A stretch of DNA of 64,000 bases from Dongia mobilis (lineage in GTDB: Bacteria > Pseudomonadota > Alphaproteobacteria > Dongiales > Dongiaceae), in NCBI RefSeq assembly GCF_004363235.1, contig NZ_SNYW01000007.1, positions 124,001 to 188,000 on the forward strand, in the 5' to 3' direction. Positions 33,619-42,324 of this stretch are shown piece after piece (position 1 is the stretch's first letter; the number at the start of each line of letters is the position of its first letter). The position numbers and the translations under genes are program-made. A model generated the notes under the pieces. It saw only the letters and a program-made list of their open reading frames with translations, ran no database searches and was not told the DNA's origin.

Positions 33619-33815
33619 TTGCGCTTTTCTCCTGCTGCTTCCGGCCCGCAGGGTATGATCCGCGCAATCGGGACACAAGAAGTATTGACGCACCATCCTT
33701 CGTCGGTTTTCTTTCGCCATCCTGTCAATTCGACCACGCGACGGCCCTGCCCGCAGCGACAGGCGGGGCCGAACCGGGCCGGGCAGCGGGATAGCCTGCG
33801 GTAGCGGATCGGTTC

Positions 33816-35009
33816 ATGACTTATCAATACGGCATCATCGGCGGTGGCATCCTCGGTCTGGCGACGGCACGGGAAATCCGCCGCCGCGATCCTGCCGCGC
33901 GGATCCTGCTCCTGGAGAAGGAGGCTGGCTTCGGCCGCCACCAGACCGGCCACAACAGCGGCGTCATCCATGCCGGCATCTACTACCAGCCGGGGTCGCT
34001 GAAGGCGCGACTCTGCCGTGCCGGAGCCGAGGCTACCAAGCACTACTGCCGTGACCACGCCATCCCGTTCGAGACCTGCGGCAAGCTGCTGGTGGCGACG
34101 GACGATCTGGAACTAGCCCACATGGCGGCGCTGGAAGACCGGGCACGGCAGAATGACATCGCTTATGAAACCGTGTCGGCGGTTCGCCTGCGAGAGATCG
34201 AGCCGATGATCGCGGGCAAGGGTGCCCTTCTCATCCGCGCGACCGGAATCGTCGATTACGGTCGCATTGCCGAGGTGATGGCGGCGGAACTGAAGGCGGC
34301 GGGCGTCGAACTCGTCACCGGTGTGCGAATTGCCGCCATCGCCGAAGACGAAACCGGGGTGACCCTTGCCGCCAGCCGCGGAGAACGTTTCCGTTGCGAG
34401 CGCCTCGTTGCCTGCGCCGGTTTGCAGTCCGACCGGATCGCACGCTTGGCCGGCCTCGATGCCACGCATCAGATTGTTCCGTTCCGCGGCGAATACTTCA
34501 CCCTGCCGCCGGCAAAATCGCAGATTGTGCGGCATCTCATCTATCCAATTCCCGATCCCGACCTTCCTTTCCTCGGCATCCATCTCACCCGTATGGTCGA
34601 TGGGCGCGTCACGGTGGGCCCCAATGCGGTGCTGGGTTTTGCCCGCGAAGGCTATGCCAGGGGCAGCATCGATACCGGCGACTGCATGGCGATGTTCGGT
34701 TTTTCGGGGTTCTGGAAGATGGCACGCCGGAACTGGCGCTCCGGCTTGGCCGAATTCCGCAACTCGTTGAGCCGCGCCGGCTACCTGGAACAGTGCCGCA
34801 AATACTGCCCCAGCCTCACCCTCGAGGATCTGGGAACTCCCGGGGCCGGCATTCGAGCTCAGGCAATTCTCGCCGACGGCACGTTGGTGCACGATTTTCT
34901 GTTCCTCGACTCGCCGCGCATGCTGCATGTCTGCAATGCGCCGTCGCCGGCGGCGACGTCTGCCATGCCGATCGCCGCGATGATCGTCGATCGCCTCACT
35001 GGTCAATAG
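33816..35009 (+). CDS. lhgO: L-2-hydroxyglutarate oxidase/dehydrogenase
   Basis: A 397-residue FAD-dependent oxidoreductase of the DAO family with the dinucleotide motif GIIGGGILGLATA, the LhgO signature GRHQTGHNSGVIHAGIYY and the C-terminal FDSPRMLHVCNAPSPAAT-like block. LhgO oxidises L-2-hydroxyglutarate to 2-oxoglutarate and passes electrons to the quinone pool at the membrane. In E. coli it serves lysine catabolism via glutarate. It is divergent from the RraA operon and 17 bp before the nitroreductase gene. Confidence 0.93.
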   Translation: MTYQYGIIGGGILGLATAREIRRRDPAARILLLEKEAGFGRHQTGHNSGVIHAGIYYQPGSLKARLCRAGAEATKHYCRDHAIPFETCGKLLVATDDLELAHMAALEDRARQNDIAYETVSAVRLREIEPMIAGKGALLIRATGIVDYGRIAEVMAAELKAAGVELVTGVRIAAIAEDETGVTLAASRGERFRCERLVACAGLQSDRIARLAGLDATHQIVPFRGEYFTLPPAKSQIVRHLIYPIPDPDLPFLGIHLTRMVDGRVTVGPNAVLGFAREGYARGSIDTGDCMAMFGFSGFWKMARRNWRSGLAEFRNSLSRAGYLEQCRKYCPSLTLEDLGTPGAGIRAQAILADGTLVHDFLFLDSPRMLHVCNAPSPAATSAMPIAAMIVDRLTGQ

Positions 35010-35026
35010 AAGGCCATTCAGCAAAA

Positions 35027-35611
35027 ATGACCGATACCCCGATCGACCTCCTGCTTTCCCGCCACTCCGTTGCAGTTCGCCGCCTGGGCGGTCCGGGTCC
35101 CGATCAGCAACAGACCGACCAGATCCTGTGCGCTGCCCTGACCGCACCGGATCATGCGGCCCTGCGACCCTGGCGGGTCGTCGTCATCGGCCGCGACGCA
35201 CGCAGCGACCTGGCCGACTTGTTCATCGCGGCAAAGCGGAAGCGCCAGGCGGAGCTCACCGATGCCGAGGCCGGTCGCGAGCGCGACAAGGCCCTGCGTC
35301 CGCCCCTGCTTGTTGCCATGGTGGCGCGACCGCAGCGCCTGCACGCAACAGTCACCGAGGCGGAACAACTGGCCTGTGCCGGTGCTGCCATGCAAAACAT
35401 GCTGCTTGCCGCGCATTTCCTTGGCTTCGGCGCCATCATACTCAGCGGTGCGCGCTGCGAGGACACGGAAATCCGCAGCGCATTGGGCATCGCCCCCGAC
35501 GAGCATTTCCTTGGTTTCATCAGTGTGGGCTCGATCGTCGATGCGCCGCTGAAGGGCCGCCGGCCGGCACTTGCCGAGATGGCGACACATCTTGACCGGA
35601 CGATGCGCTAA
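35027..35611 (+). CDS. Nitroreductase-family protein (YdjA-like)
   Basis: A 194-residue FMN-dependent nitroreductase-fold protein. The N-terminal RHSVAVRRLGGPGPD and the APDHAALRPWRVVVI segment (the FMN phosphate-binding Arg/Ser region) are typical of the short YdjA branch, which is smaller than NfsB. Substrate unknown. It lies 17 bp downstream of lhgO and its last codons overlap the convergent gene by 4 bp. Confidence 0.88.
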   Translation: MTDTPIDLLLSRHSVAVRRLGGPGPDQQQTDQILCAALTAPDHAALRPWRVVVIGRDARSDLADLFIAAKRKRQAELTDAEAGRERDKALRPPLLVAMVARPQRLHATVTEAEQLACAGAAMQNMLLAAHFLGFGAIILSGARCEDTEIRSALGIAPDEHFLGFISVGSIVDAPLKGRRPALAEMATHLDRTMR

Positions 35612-36357
35612 TCCGCGACCAGTGCTTCGCCGGGAAAATCAGCATTGAAGCGTTGCCGCAGCCAGACGCGGTCATTGATCTGGCCGAGCGCCGGACCATC
35701 GGCCCCGTGCAAGGCCACATGGGCCCGCCCGGCATCTGCACCCGCCATGCAATAGTCGCCCAGCGGGTGCTCGGCGCCCTTGCTGCACCAGACGGCAAGC
35801 AGGGCACCGGCAGCGGAGGCCTGGTGCCCGCGTGCGGCATCCCTTGCCAGCTTGACAGATTCGCGAAACGCCGTGGTCCAGGTTCTGAATGCGTCGGTGG
35901 CGAACCGGTGCTCGGAGGCGAGCCGGCGGATCAGCCGGCTGCGTGCCGCGACCGAGGTCGAGATGTCGATGTCCCTGGCCGGTTCCGGCCGGCGCATCAG
36001 ATCGGTCGGAAAGAGCTTGATGCCGCCATGCCCGTAGGCAAGACCGTTGATCGGGTTGCGCGCACACCACATCAACAGCTCGTTTGATCGCGGTCGCAGC
36101 CGGGAGCGGAAGATTCCGGCATCGAGCAGGTAATTGTCGCCATCAATTACGAAGAAGTAGGGGGCCGTGGCCTGCTGTGCGCAGGCGCGGTAACCTGCCT
36201 GGATACCCGCGACGCCGGTGATCAGCCGAGCGTCCGGCCAGGCGATCCTCAGGCGCTGCCAGTTTTCCTCCGCATTGGGTTCGCCGTAAGCCAGCATGAA
36301 GACGTCCGGCGGCTCCGGTGCACCCTTCCGGAAATGGCGGTCTGGCGGACTCGCCAT
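35608..36357 (-). CDS. Hypothetical protein, possible GT-A-like fold
   Basis: A 249-residue protein I cannot assign firmly. The N-terminal half reads like a nucleotide-sugar-transferase-like domain (VFMLAYGEPNAEENWQRL, then FFVIDGDNYLLDAG with a DGD motif reminiscent of the GT-A DxD). The C-terminal half holds GLAYGHGGIKLFPTDL, and an LGDYCMAGADAGRAH segment near the end. There is no signal peptide or membrane segment. It follows the PAS-domain gene by 2 bp, so the two are co-transcribed. Function is unknown. A glycosyltransferase is the best guess. Confidence 0.7.
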   Translation of the reverse strand: MASPPDRHFRKGAPEPPDVFMLAYGEPNAEENWQRLRIAWPDARLITGVAGIQAGYRACAQQATAPYFFVIDGDNYLLDAGIFRSRLRPRSNELLMWCARNPINGLAYGHGGIKLFPTDLMRRPEPARDIDISTSVAARSRLIRRLASEHRFATDAFRTWTTAFRESVKLARDAARGHQASAAGALLAVWCSKGAEHPLGDYCMAGADAGRAHVALHGADGPALGQINDRVWLRQRFNADFPGEALVAD

Positions 36358-36359
36358 CG

Positions 36360-37007
36360 CTAGGGCGCCCAGACCATGTCGACGAAATCTTCCTTGACGC
36401 CCGCGCCAAGATCTATGAGGTCGCGCAACACGACATTGGCGCCGCGAAGTTCATGGACGCTCATGTCGAGATCTTCGGTGGAACCGATCGCCTGATCGGC
36501 GAAGATGATGAATCCGTCAACGCCGGGTTCCGCCGACAGCAGGGGAAAACCGGTGGCCTCTACCAGTACGAATAGTCCTGTTGAGTAGGTCTGGCGGATT
36601 TCGGCGCGAAAGGCGCAGGGTGTTTCGATCACCATATGCATGGCTTCGGCGGCGAATTTTCGGCGCTCATCCGGTACGAAGTCGTAGTAGTTGCGACCCT
36701 TGGGGTTGAACCCCATCCGCTGCTTAAGCTTCTCTCCGGCGAGGCGATAGACACAACGGTCCGGACGGGTGATGGCGCAAAGCGCCAGATGTGGTATCGC
36801 AGTCACGAACCCCGCGAGATCCAGATCGGACTTGCCGGGAATCGCCCCGTTCTTGGCTGCCAGCAATTCGCCGTAGCCTTCTGCAAGGCGGCGACAGGCG
36901 GGAGTGCGAAAGCGGGAAAGGGCGCCTGAGAGCGCGCCCGCATGGGTTGGAGTTTTCGGGCGCCAGGCCATCTTGTGCACTCGCCGAGTCAGTTCCGGGC
37001 TGGGCAA
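36360..37007 (-). CDS. PAS domain-containing protein
   Basis: A 215-residue cytosolic protein whose residues about 60-190 match the PAS family common in Rhodospirillales and relatives (CVYRLAGEKLKQRMGF, then KGRNYYDFVPDERRK and the beta-strand region LFVLVEATGFPLLS). No output domain such as kinase or GGDEF is fused. It may act as a stand-alone sensor. The start is the ATG at 37007 or an in-frame ATG at 36971. It is the first gene of a pair with the GT-A-like hypothetical protein. Confidence 0.8.
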   Translation of the reverse strand: MPSPELTRRVHKMAWRPKTPTHAGALSGALSRFRTPACRRLAEGYGELLAAKNGAIPGKSDLDLAGFVTAIPHLALCAITRPDRCVYRLAGEKLKQRMGFNPKGRNYYDFVPDERRKFAAEAMHMVIETPCAFRAEIRQTYSTGLFVLVEATGFPLLSAEPGVDGFIIFADQAIGSTEDLDMSVHELRGANVVLRDLIDLGAGVKEDFVDMVWAP

Positions 37008-37109
37008 AGACTAGCCAAGGCCGGCACCGGCGCCAAGCAAACTAAAGTATGACACCCGCCTGCGTGACAGTTGGCAGGCACGGCAACGGACATAAAATTG
37101 CCCAGTTTT

Positions 37110-37134
37110 GGAACCATGATCGGCGCGCCATGTT
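37110..37134 (+). promoter_or_regulatory. Possible EcfG-type promoter before lpxR-like gene
   Basis: GGAAC (37110-37114), 16 bp, TGTT (37131-37134), ending 34 bp before the ATG at 37169. The match has the same form as the site before the NepR-like gene, but one or two such matches are expected by chance in 64 kb, so this one is weaker than the sites next to the sigma factor. Confidence 0.3.
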
Positions 37135-37168
37135 TCGCCACGGTTGATTTTCCTGGATCGTCTCCATC

Positions 37169-38257
37169 ATGCCTGATTGCCAGCACCAGGTTCCAACAGC
37201 CGGTTGCCGCCCCACATACGGGAGTGCGCGCCCTGCCTTCTGGGCCGTGCTGCCGGCCGTGGTCCTCGGTCTCGGCGCAACCATAGTCGCGCCCAGGGAT
37301 CAGGCGTTGGCCGAGGAGGCCGGACGCCTCACGCTGATCGAGGAGAATGACTCTGTCATCTTTCCGACCGACCGCTACTACACTCAGGGTTTTGCCCTGA
37401 TCCATCTGAGCGGGGAAGTCAAAGACGATAGCCCCTGGGCCGCACCTTTCGCTGGGCTTTCCGACTGGGGCCTGTTCGGCGGCGGGTCGCAGGTTTCGCG
37501 CCGCTACGAGATCAGCTTCGGCCAGAGCATCTTCACGCCCGAGGACACCGATCTCACCAACCCGGATCCTGACGATCGGCCCTATGCCGGCTGGCTCTAT
37601 GGTGGAATCGGCCTGATCCAGGACACCGACCGGCGCCAGCTCGATCATCTGCAATTGCTGCTGGGTGTCGTCGGCCCGCATTCGCTTGCGCGCAAGGCAC
37701 AGAATGACTGGCATCAATTCATCGGCGTCGCCGATGCCGAGGGCTGGGATCACCAATTGCACAACGAACCGGGCATCATGCTGAGCTACGAGCGCAAATG
37801 GCGCCTCATGCAGCCGCTCGGCGGTGGTTTCGCCATCGACGCCATTCCGGAACTGGGGGCAAGCGCCGGAAACGTCATGACCTATGCCCAGGCCGGCACC
37901 ATGCTGCGCTTCGGGCGCAATCTCGAGGCGGATTACGGCCCGGCGCGCATCCGGCCGGCCCTCTCCGGCACCAGCTATTTCAACGGCGACTACATGGAAG
38001 ATCCGTTCGGCTTCTACTTCTATGTCGGCGCCCAGGGCCGGGCGGTCGCCCGCAATATCTTTCTGGATGGCAATACCTTCCGGGACAGCCGCGAAGTCGA
38101 GAAGGAAGTGCTGGTGGGCGACATATCGGGCGGCATCGCCCTGTTCTGGTCGAACGATGTCAAGCTTGATGCGGGCTTCACCTACCGTACCAAGGAGTTC
38201 GAGGGCCAGGACGAGAACGCCAAATTCGCAAACATCAACCTGACGATCGGCTTCTGA
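37169..38257 (+). CDS. LpxR-family lipid A 3'-O-deacylase
   Basis: A 362-residue outer-membrane protein of the LpxR (DUF2219) family. After a signal peptide (hydrophobic core FWAVLPAVVLGLGATIV, cleavage after QALA) comes the mature start with the catalytic Asn-Asp in EENDSVIF. The YYTQGFAL strand and GPHSLARKAQNDWHQFIG, which holds the active-site His region, follow. The chain ends with a C-terminal Phe typical of beta-barrels. LpxR removes the 3' acyloxyacyl chain of lipid A with calcium. The gene is monocistronic, and converges on the LacI gene with 7 bp between. Confidence 0.87.
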   Translation: MPDCQHQVPTAGCRPTYGSARPAFWAVLPAVVLGLGATIVAPRDQALAEEAGRLTLIEENDSVIFPTDRYYTQGFALIHLSGEVKDDSPWAAPFAGLSDWGLFGGGSQVSRRYEISFGQSIFTPEDTDLTNPDPDDRPYAGWLYGGIGLIQDTDRRQLDHLQLLLGVVGPHSLARKAQNDWHQFIGVADAEGWDHQLHNEPGIMLSYERKWRLMQPLGGGFAIDAIPELGASAGNVMTYAQAGTMLRFGRNLEADYGPARIRPALSGTSYFNGDYMEDPFGFYFYVGAQGRAVARNIFLDGNTFRDSREVEKEVLVGDISGGIALFWSNDVKLDAGFTYRTKEFEGQDENAKFANINLTIGF

Positions 38258-38264
38258 TGCCTGC

Positions 38265-39281
38265 CTAGCGGCGGTCGGCGATGCTGCCGCGGCGTTCCAG
38301 TGTAAAACCCAGGTCGATGCGGCGTTCAGCCGGTCGCTCGCCGGTCTCGATCATGCGCATCACAGTCTTTGCCGCCCGCTCGCCCATTTCGTATCGCGGC
38401 GTCACCACGGTGGCCAGCGGCGGCGTCGCCGCTGCGGCAAACTCCAGATCGTTGAACCCGATGATCGACATCGCCTTCGGCACCTTGATCTCGCGCTTCA
38501 GGCACTCGAACAGCGCGCCCAGCGCCATCAGATCGTCGCAACAGAACACCGCATCAGGTTTCTTGCCCTCGTCGATCAGCCGGCCGATCAGTTCGCGGCC
38601 CGCCATCACGTTGGTTTGTGTCGGTGTGGTGGCGATCAGACCTTCGTCGAGCAGACCGGCCTGCTGCATGGCTGCCCGATAGCCTTCGACGCGTACGCGG
38701 GCGCGCGCATCTAGGCGCGAGCCGATGGCGCCGATGCGGCGATGACCGCTTGCAATCAGCAGATTGGTCGCTGCCTTCGCCGCCGCGCGTTGATCGAGCC
38801 CGATATTGACGTCGATCGGGTCGTCGGTGAGTTGGAAGGTTTGTACCACCGGTACGCCCGATTCCTGCAACAGGCGCCGGGCATGGGGCGACTGATCGAT
38901 GCCGACGATGATGATCGCCTCGGGATGCTGGCCCAGCATCGTGGCTATTGCCTTCTCCTCTTCCTCCGCCGAATAGCGGGTGGAGAGGATCAGGACCTGG
39001 AAGCCTGCTGGCAGCAGCGTATCGTGCAGCGCGTTGATGTAGTCGGCAAAGACGCCATTGGTAAGCGACGACACGATGACACCGATGGTGTGGGTGCGTG
39101 CAGAGGCAAGGCGGCTTGCGGCGATGTCGGGCACATAGGCAAGCTCGCGCACGGCCGCCTTGATCCGCTCCTGCAGCTTGGGCGAAACCATGTCGGGGCG
39201 CCTGAGGGCCCGCGATACCGTGACGGCGCTTACGCCCGCCAGTCTGGCTACGTCGGCCAGCGTGCTGCGTTTCCTGCGAAT
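38265..39281 (-). CDS. LacI-family transcriptional regulator, apparent ATT start codon
   Basis: A 338-residue repressor. The first ATG in frame (39191) would give 308 residues beginning MVSPKLQERIK and so miss most of the helix-turn-helix. The frame continues upstream without a stop and encodes a perfect LacI headpiece (STLADVARLAGVSAVTVSRA), but offers no ATG, GTG or TTG. The codon in the right place is ATT at 39281, with GGGAGGGG 4-5 nt upstream. The C-terminal periplasmic-binding-like domain (about 62-335) is complete. It is divergent from a sugar ABC importer, with an operator-like palindrome in its promoter. A sequence error is the alternative to the rare start. Confidence 0.87.
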   Translation of the reverse strand: MRRKRSTLADVARLAGVSAVTVSRALRRPDMVSPKLQERIKAAVRELAYVPDIAASRLASARTHTIGVIVSSLTNGVFADYINALHDTLLPAGFQVLILSTRYSAEEEEKAIATMLGQHPEAIIIVGIDQSPHARRLLQESGVPVVQTFQLTDDPIDVNIGLDQRAAAKAATNLLIASGHRRIGAIGSRLDARARVRVEGYRAAMQQAGLLDEGLIATTPTQTNVMAGRELIGRLIDEGKKPDAVFCCDDLMALGALFECLKREIKVPKAMSIIGFNDLEFAAAATPPLATVVTPRYEMGERAAKTVMRMIETGERPAERRIDLGFTLERRGSIADRR

Positions 39282-39377
39282 GCTCCCCTCCCACGAATCG
39301 TGACCGGCGTCCCGTTTTCCGGTCTCGTCCGGCGGCGCAACCTAGCCTTTTGCCCAAATAGCAGGCAATCGACTCGA

Positions 39378-39406
39378 TTGACAGCGCTTTCATTTCAGCA
39401 TATGCC
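39378..39406 (+). promoter_or_regulatory. Predicted promoter of the sugar ABC operon
   Basis: A consensus TTGACA (39378-39383), a 17-bp spacer and TATGCC (39401-39406). The LacI-type palindrome at 39379-39392 overlaps the -35 and spacer. This implies a leader of about 160 nt before the binding-protein gene. Confidence 0.65.
39379..39392. promoter_or_regulatory. LacI-family operator (TGACAGCGCTTTCA)
   Basis: A 14-bp inverted repeat with an AGCGCT centre and TGA/TCA ends, one mismatched pair, of the form usual for LacI/GalR regulators. It lies in the divergent gap between the LacI gene and the importer, over the importer's -35. Confidence 0.68.
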
Positions 39407-39573
39407 TAAACGGGCCAGGCTGGGCAAAAAAATCCGGGGAAGCGCGCCTTATTCGTCAGGGGATATGGGGAGCGGGTCAGGAATACCGGAACTCCACCTG
39501 GGCGTGGGAATTCGAACCGGAATGACCATAGGCCGGCCGCGGGAAGTGGGCCGGATCAAACGGGAGGAAAATC

Positions 39574-40722
39574 ATGCTGTCGCTGAAATTTCAGCGGCCC
39601 TTGCCGCGTCGCCTCGCGACGCTGCTGGCCGCCTCCGCTCTTACCTTGTTTTCGAATGCCGCCTCCGCCGAGCCCGACATCGTCGCTGGACCGGGGGCCG
39701 AGCCGGAATGTTTCGCCCCCTGGGCGCAGGACACCAAGTATTTCAAGTTCGCACCAAAGCCGGGCCCCTATCGCATCGCCCTGGCCAACGGCTTCATCGG
39801 CAATACCTGGCGCATCCAGATGATCAAGACCGCCAAGGCCTATGCCGAGCAGCCCGAGGTGAAGGCCAAGCTGGCCGAGTTCAAGGTCGTCTCGACGGGC
39901 GAGGATCTGGCGGCGCAATTGGCGGCGGTCGATAACTTCATCGCCGCCGGCTATGACGCCATCGTCGTCAATGCCCAGAATCCGGCCGCCTTCACGCCGG
40001 TCATCAAGCGCGCCAACAAGGCGGGCGTGGTGCTGGTTGCCTTCGACAACACGCTCGATTCCGACGAGGCCATCAACGTTAATGTCGACCAGAAGGGCCT
40101 CGGCATCTATTGGGCCGACTGGCTGATCAAGAACATCCCCGATGGCGGCAAGATCCTCGAGGTGCGCGGCGTAGAGGGCACCTCGGTCGACCGCGACCGC
40201 CATGAAGGCATCCAGGAAACCCTGGCCGCCTCCGGCAAGAAATGGGAAACCGTCGAAGTGGTCGGCAAATGGGATGACGGCACCGCGCAGAAGGTGACCG
40301 CCGATGCCGTCGCCGTGCACAAGAAGTTCGACGGTGTCACCGTCCAGGGTGGCTCCACCGGCACGGTGCGGGCGTTGATGGATGCGGGTCACCCCTTCGT
40401 GCCGGTGGGTGGCGAGACCGAGAACGGCTTTCGCAAGCTGTGCGGCGCCCATGGCGGCGAGGGGCTGAAATGCGCCTCCGGCGGCACCGGCCCGGCCCAG
40501 GTCGCGGTCGCCATCAAGACTGCTATCGCGGCCCTCGAAGGTGCCGTCGTGCCGCAATCGATCCGCCTGCCGCTCGCCACCACCGAGGACCCGAACTTCA
40601 AGGACGGCGAGAACTACTATTCCGACCAGTCCGACAATTTCTTCGTCGGCAACGCCTTCCCCACCTGCGGCATCAATTTCACCGCCCAGGAAATCATGGG
40701 CCAATCGGAACAGGATCAATAG
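39574..40722 (+). CDS. Sugar ABC transporter substrate-binding protein (ribose/rhizopine type)
   Basis: A 382-residue periplasmic protein of the RbsB-like peripla_BP_4 family. It has a signal peptide (RRLATLLAASALTLFSNAAS, cleavage after ASA), then the first strand YRIALANGFIGNTWRIQM, the hinge segment AIVVNAQNPAAFTPVI and VRGVEGTSVDRDRHEG. It is larger than RbsB, with an added N-terminal segment and cysteine-containing C-terminal loops (KLCGAHGGEGLKCASG). The sugar is unknown. A gluconokinase at the other end of the locus hints at a sugar acid or related compound. GGAGG lies 6 nt before the ATG. Confidence 0.93.
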   Translation: MLSLKFQRPLPRRLATLLAASALTLFSNAASAEPDIVAGPGAEPECFAPWAQDTKYFKFAPKPGPYRIALANGFIGNTWRIQMIKTAKAYAEQPEVKAKLAEFKVVSTGEDLAAQLAAVDNFIAAGYDAIVVNAQNPAAFTPVIKRANKAGVVLVAFDNTLDSDEAINVNVDQKGLGIYWADWLIKNIPDGGKILEVRGVEGTSVDRDRHEGIQETLAASGKKWETVEVVGKWDDGTAQKVTADAVAVHKKFDGVTVQGGSTGTVRALMDAGHPFVPVGGETENGFRKLCGAHGGEGLKCASGGTGPAQVAVAIKTAIAALEGAVVPQSIRLPLATTEDPNFKDGENYYSDQSDNFFVGNAFPTCGINFTAQEIMGQSEQDQ

Positions 40723-40740
40723 GGCGATCCTGTTATTCCT

Positions 40741-40774
40741 GGCCGCCGCACTCCGCTTCCGGGGTGCGGCGGTT
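40741..40774 (+). promoter_or_regulatory. Intercistronic stem-loop between binding-protein and ATPase genes
   Basis: A 13-bp stem (40743-40755 with 40760-40772, one G-T pair) and a 4-nt loop, with further G-T pairs at the base. There is no T-run. Such structures after binding-protein genes commonly stabilise the upstream message and reduce readthrough, which gives an excess of binding protein over membrane components. Confidence 0.6.
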
Positions 40775-40797
40775 GCCAGCGGGAAGCGGTGCAGGTC

Positions 40798-42324
40798 ATG
40801 GCATTTGATCCGATCTTCCAGATGGAAGGCATCGCCAAATCCTATGGCGGTGTGCGCGCGCTGGAGGAGGCGCGGCTGGCCATCTCGACCGGCCGTATCC
40901 ATGCGGTCCTGGGCGAAAACGGCGCCGGCAAATCGACCCTCATCAAGATCATGTCCGGCGTGGTACAGCCGGATGCCGGCACCATGCGGCTTGACGGGCA
41001 GGCGGTGCGCTTTGCCACGCCGAAGGCTGCCAACGAGGCCGGCATCTTCTGCATTTTCCAGGAGCTCTCGCTGATTCCCGACCTCTCGGTCGCGGACAAT
41101 ATCGACCTTGCCGATCCGCCGCGCCGCTTCGGTCTCATCGACCGGCGCACACAGCGCCGCCTGGCCGAAGAAGCGCTCGCCAAGGCCGGAGCCGAGGACA
41201 TCCATCCGCTGGCACAGGTGCGCGACCTGCCGCTGTCACGCCGCCAGATGGTGGAGATCGCCAAGGCCCTCGCCCGGCGCCCGCGCATCCTCATTCTCGA
41301 CGAGGCGACGTCGGCGCTGACCGCCGGCGACGTCGCCAGGGTCTTTGCGGTGCTGAAACGCCTGCGCGCGGAGGGGCTTGCCCTGCTCTACATCTCGCAC
41401 CGCATGCACGAGATCGAGGAACTGGCCGATGATTGCTCGGTCTTCCGCAACGGCCGCCATGTGGCAAGCTATGCCGCCGGCAGCAAGAGCGGCAATGAGG
41501 TGGTCGAACTGATGATCGGGCGCGAATACAGCCATGTCTTTCCCCCGAAGCCGCCCCTGCCGCAAGAGGGGCCTGTGCTGGAAGTGCAGGGGCTGGGCTG
41601 GGAGGACCGGCTCACCGACATTTCCTTCGCCGCCCGACCCGGCGAGATCCTGGGATTGGGCGGGCTCGACGGCCAGGGCCAGCGCGAATTGCTGCTGGCG
41701 CTCTTCGGCGTCCTGCGCGGTGTCGCGGGCGTTGTGCGGATAAACGGCCACCCTGTCTCGATCGGCGGCCCACGCGCCGCCAAATCGGCGCCGCTGCCCA
41801 TGGCCCTCATCCCGGAGGATCGCAAGACCGAGGGACTGATGCTGCCGATGTCGGTTGCCGACAATCTCACCATGCCGGCCCTCGACAATCTTTCGCAGTT
41901 CGGCGTCATCGACCGCCGGCGCGAGGCAGCGGCAATCCGCGAGATGATGGATCTGCTTGCCATCAAGGCGGCCGATCCCGCGATTCCCGTGGGGGCGCTG
42001 TCCGGCGGCAACCAGCAGAAGGTGGTAATCGCGAAATGGCTGATGCTCGGTCCCCGCATCATCCTCCTCAACGATCCCACCCGCGGCATCGACGTCGGCA
42101 CCAAGCAGGAGATCTACCAGTTGCTGCGCCGACTTGCCGATGCGGGGTCGACAATTCTCTTCTATTCGACCGATTACGACGAACTGATCGGCTGCTGCGA
42201 CCGCGTCCTCGTCATGTATGACGGCATGATCGTGCGCGAGCTTGCCGGCGACGAGATCACGGAACACGCTTTGGTCAGCAGCGCCTTCAGCCTGCCCGGC
42301 AAGGCAGAGGTGGCGCATGGCTAG
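40798..42324 (+). CDS. Sugar ABC transporter ATP-binding protein (RbsA/MglA type)
   Basis: A 508-residue protein made of two fused ATPase domains, as in RbsA. The first carries Walker A GENGAGKST and LILDEATSAL. Its signature is LSRRQMVEIAKAL in place of LSGGQ, normal for this family. The second domain lacks a canonical Walker A (LGGLDGQGQRELL) but has the signature LSGGNQQKVVIAKWL and Walker B IILLNDPTRGID. An in-frame GTG at 40789 is an alternative start. The stop overlaps the first permease gene by 8 bp. Confidence 0.94.
   Translation: MAFDPIFQMEGIAKSYGGVRALEEARLAISTGRIHAVLGENGAGKSTLIKIMSGVVQPDAGTMRLDGQAVRFATPKAANEAGIFCIFQELSLIPDLSVADNIDLADPPRRFGLIDRRTQRRLAEEALAKAGAEDIHPLAQVRDLPLSRRQMVEIAKALARRPRILILDEATSALTAGDVARVFAVLKRLRAEGLALLYISHRMHEIEELADDCSVFRNGRHVASYAAGSKSGNEVVELMIGREYSHVFPPKPPLPQEGPVLEVQGLGWEDRLTDISFAARPGEILGLGGLDGQGQRELLLALFGVLRGVAGVVRINGHPVSIGGPRAAKSAPLPMALIPEDRKTEGLMLPMSVADNLTMPALDNLSQFGVIDRRREAAAIREMMDLLAIKAADPAIPVGALSGGNQQKVVIAKWLMLGPRIILLNDPTRGIDVGTKQEIYQLLRRLADAGSTILFYSTDYDELIGCCDRVLVMYDGMIVRELAGDEITEHALVSSAFSLPGKAEVAHG

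Noticed and set aside
39556-41205. A 549-codon antisense frame across the sugar-binding protein and ATPase genes
   Set aside because: It crosses an intergenic stem-loop and two well-supported genes on the other strand. No start signal or family match is seen.
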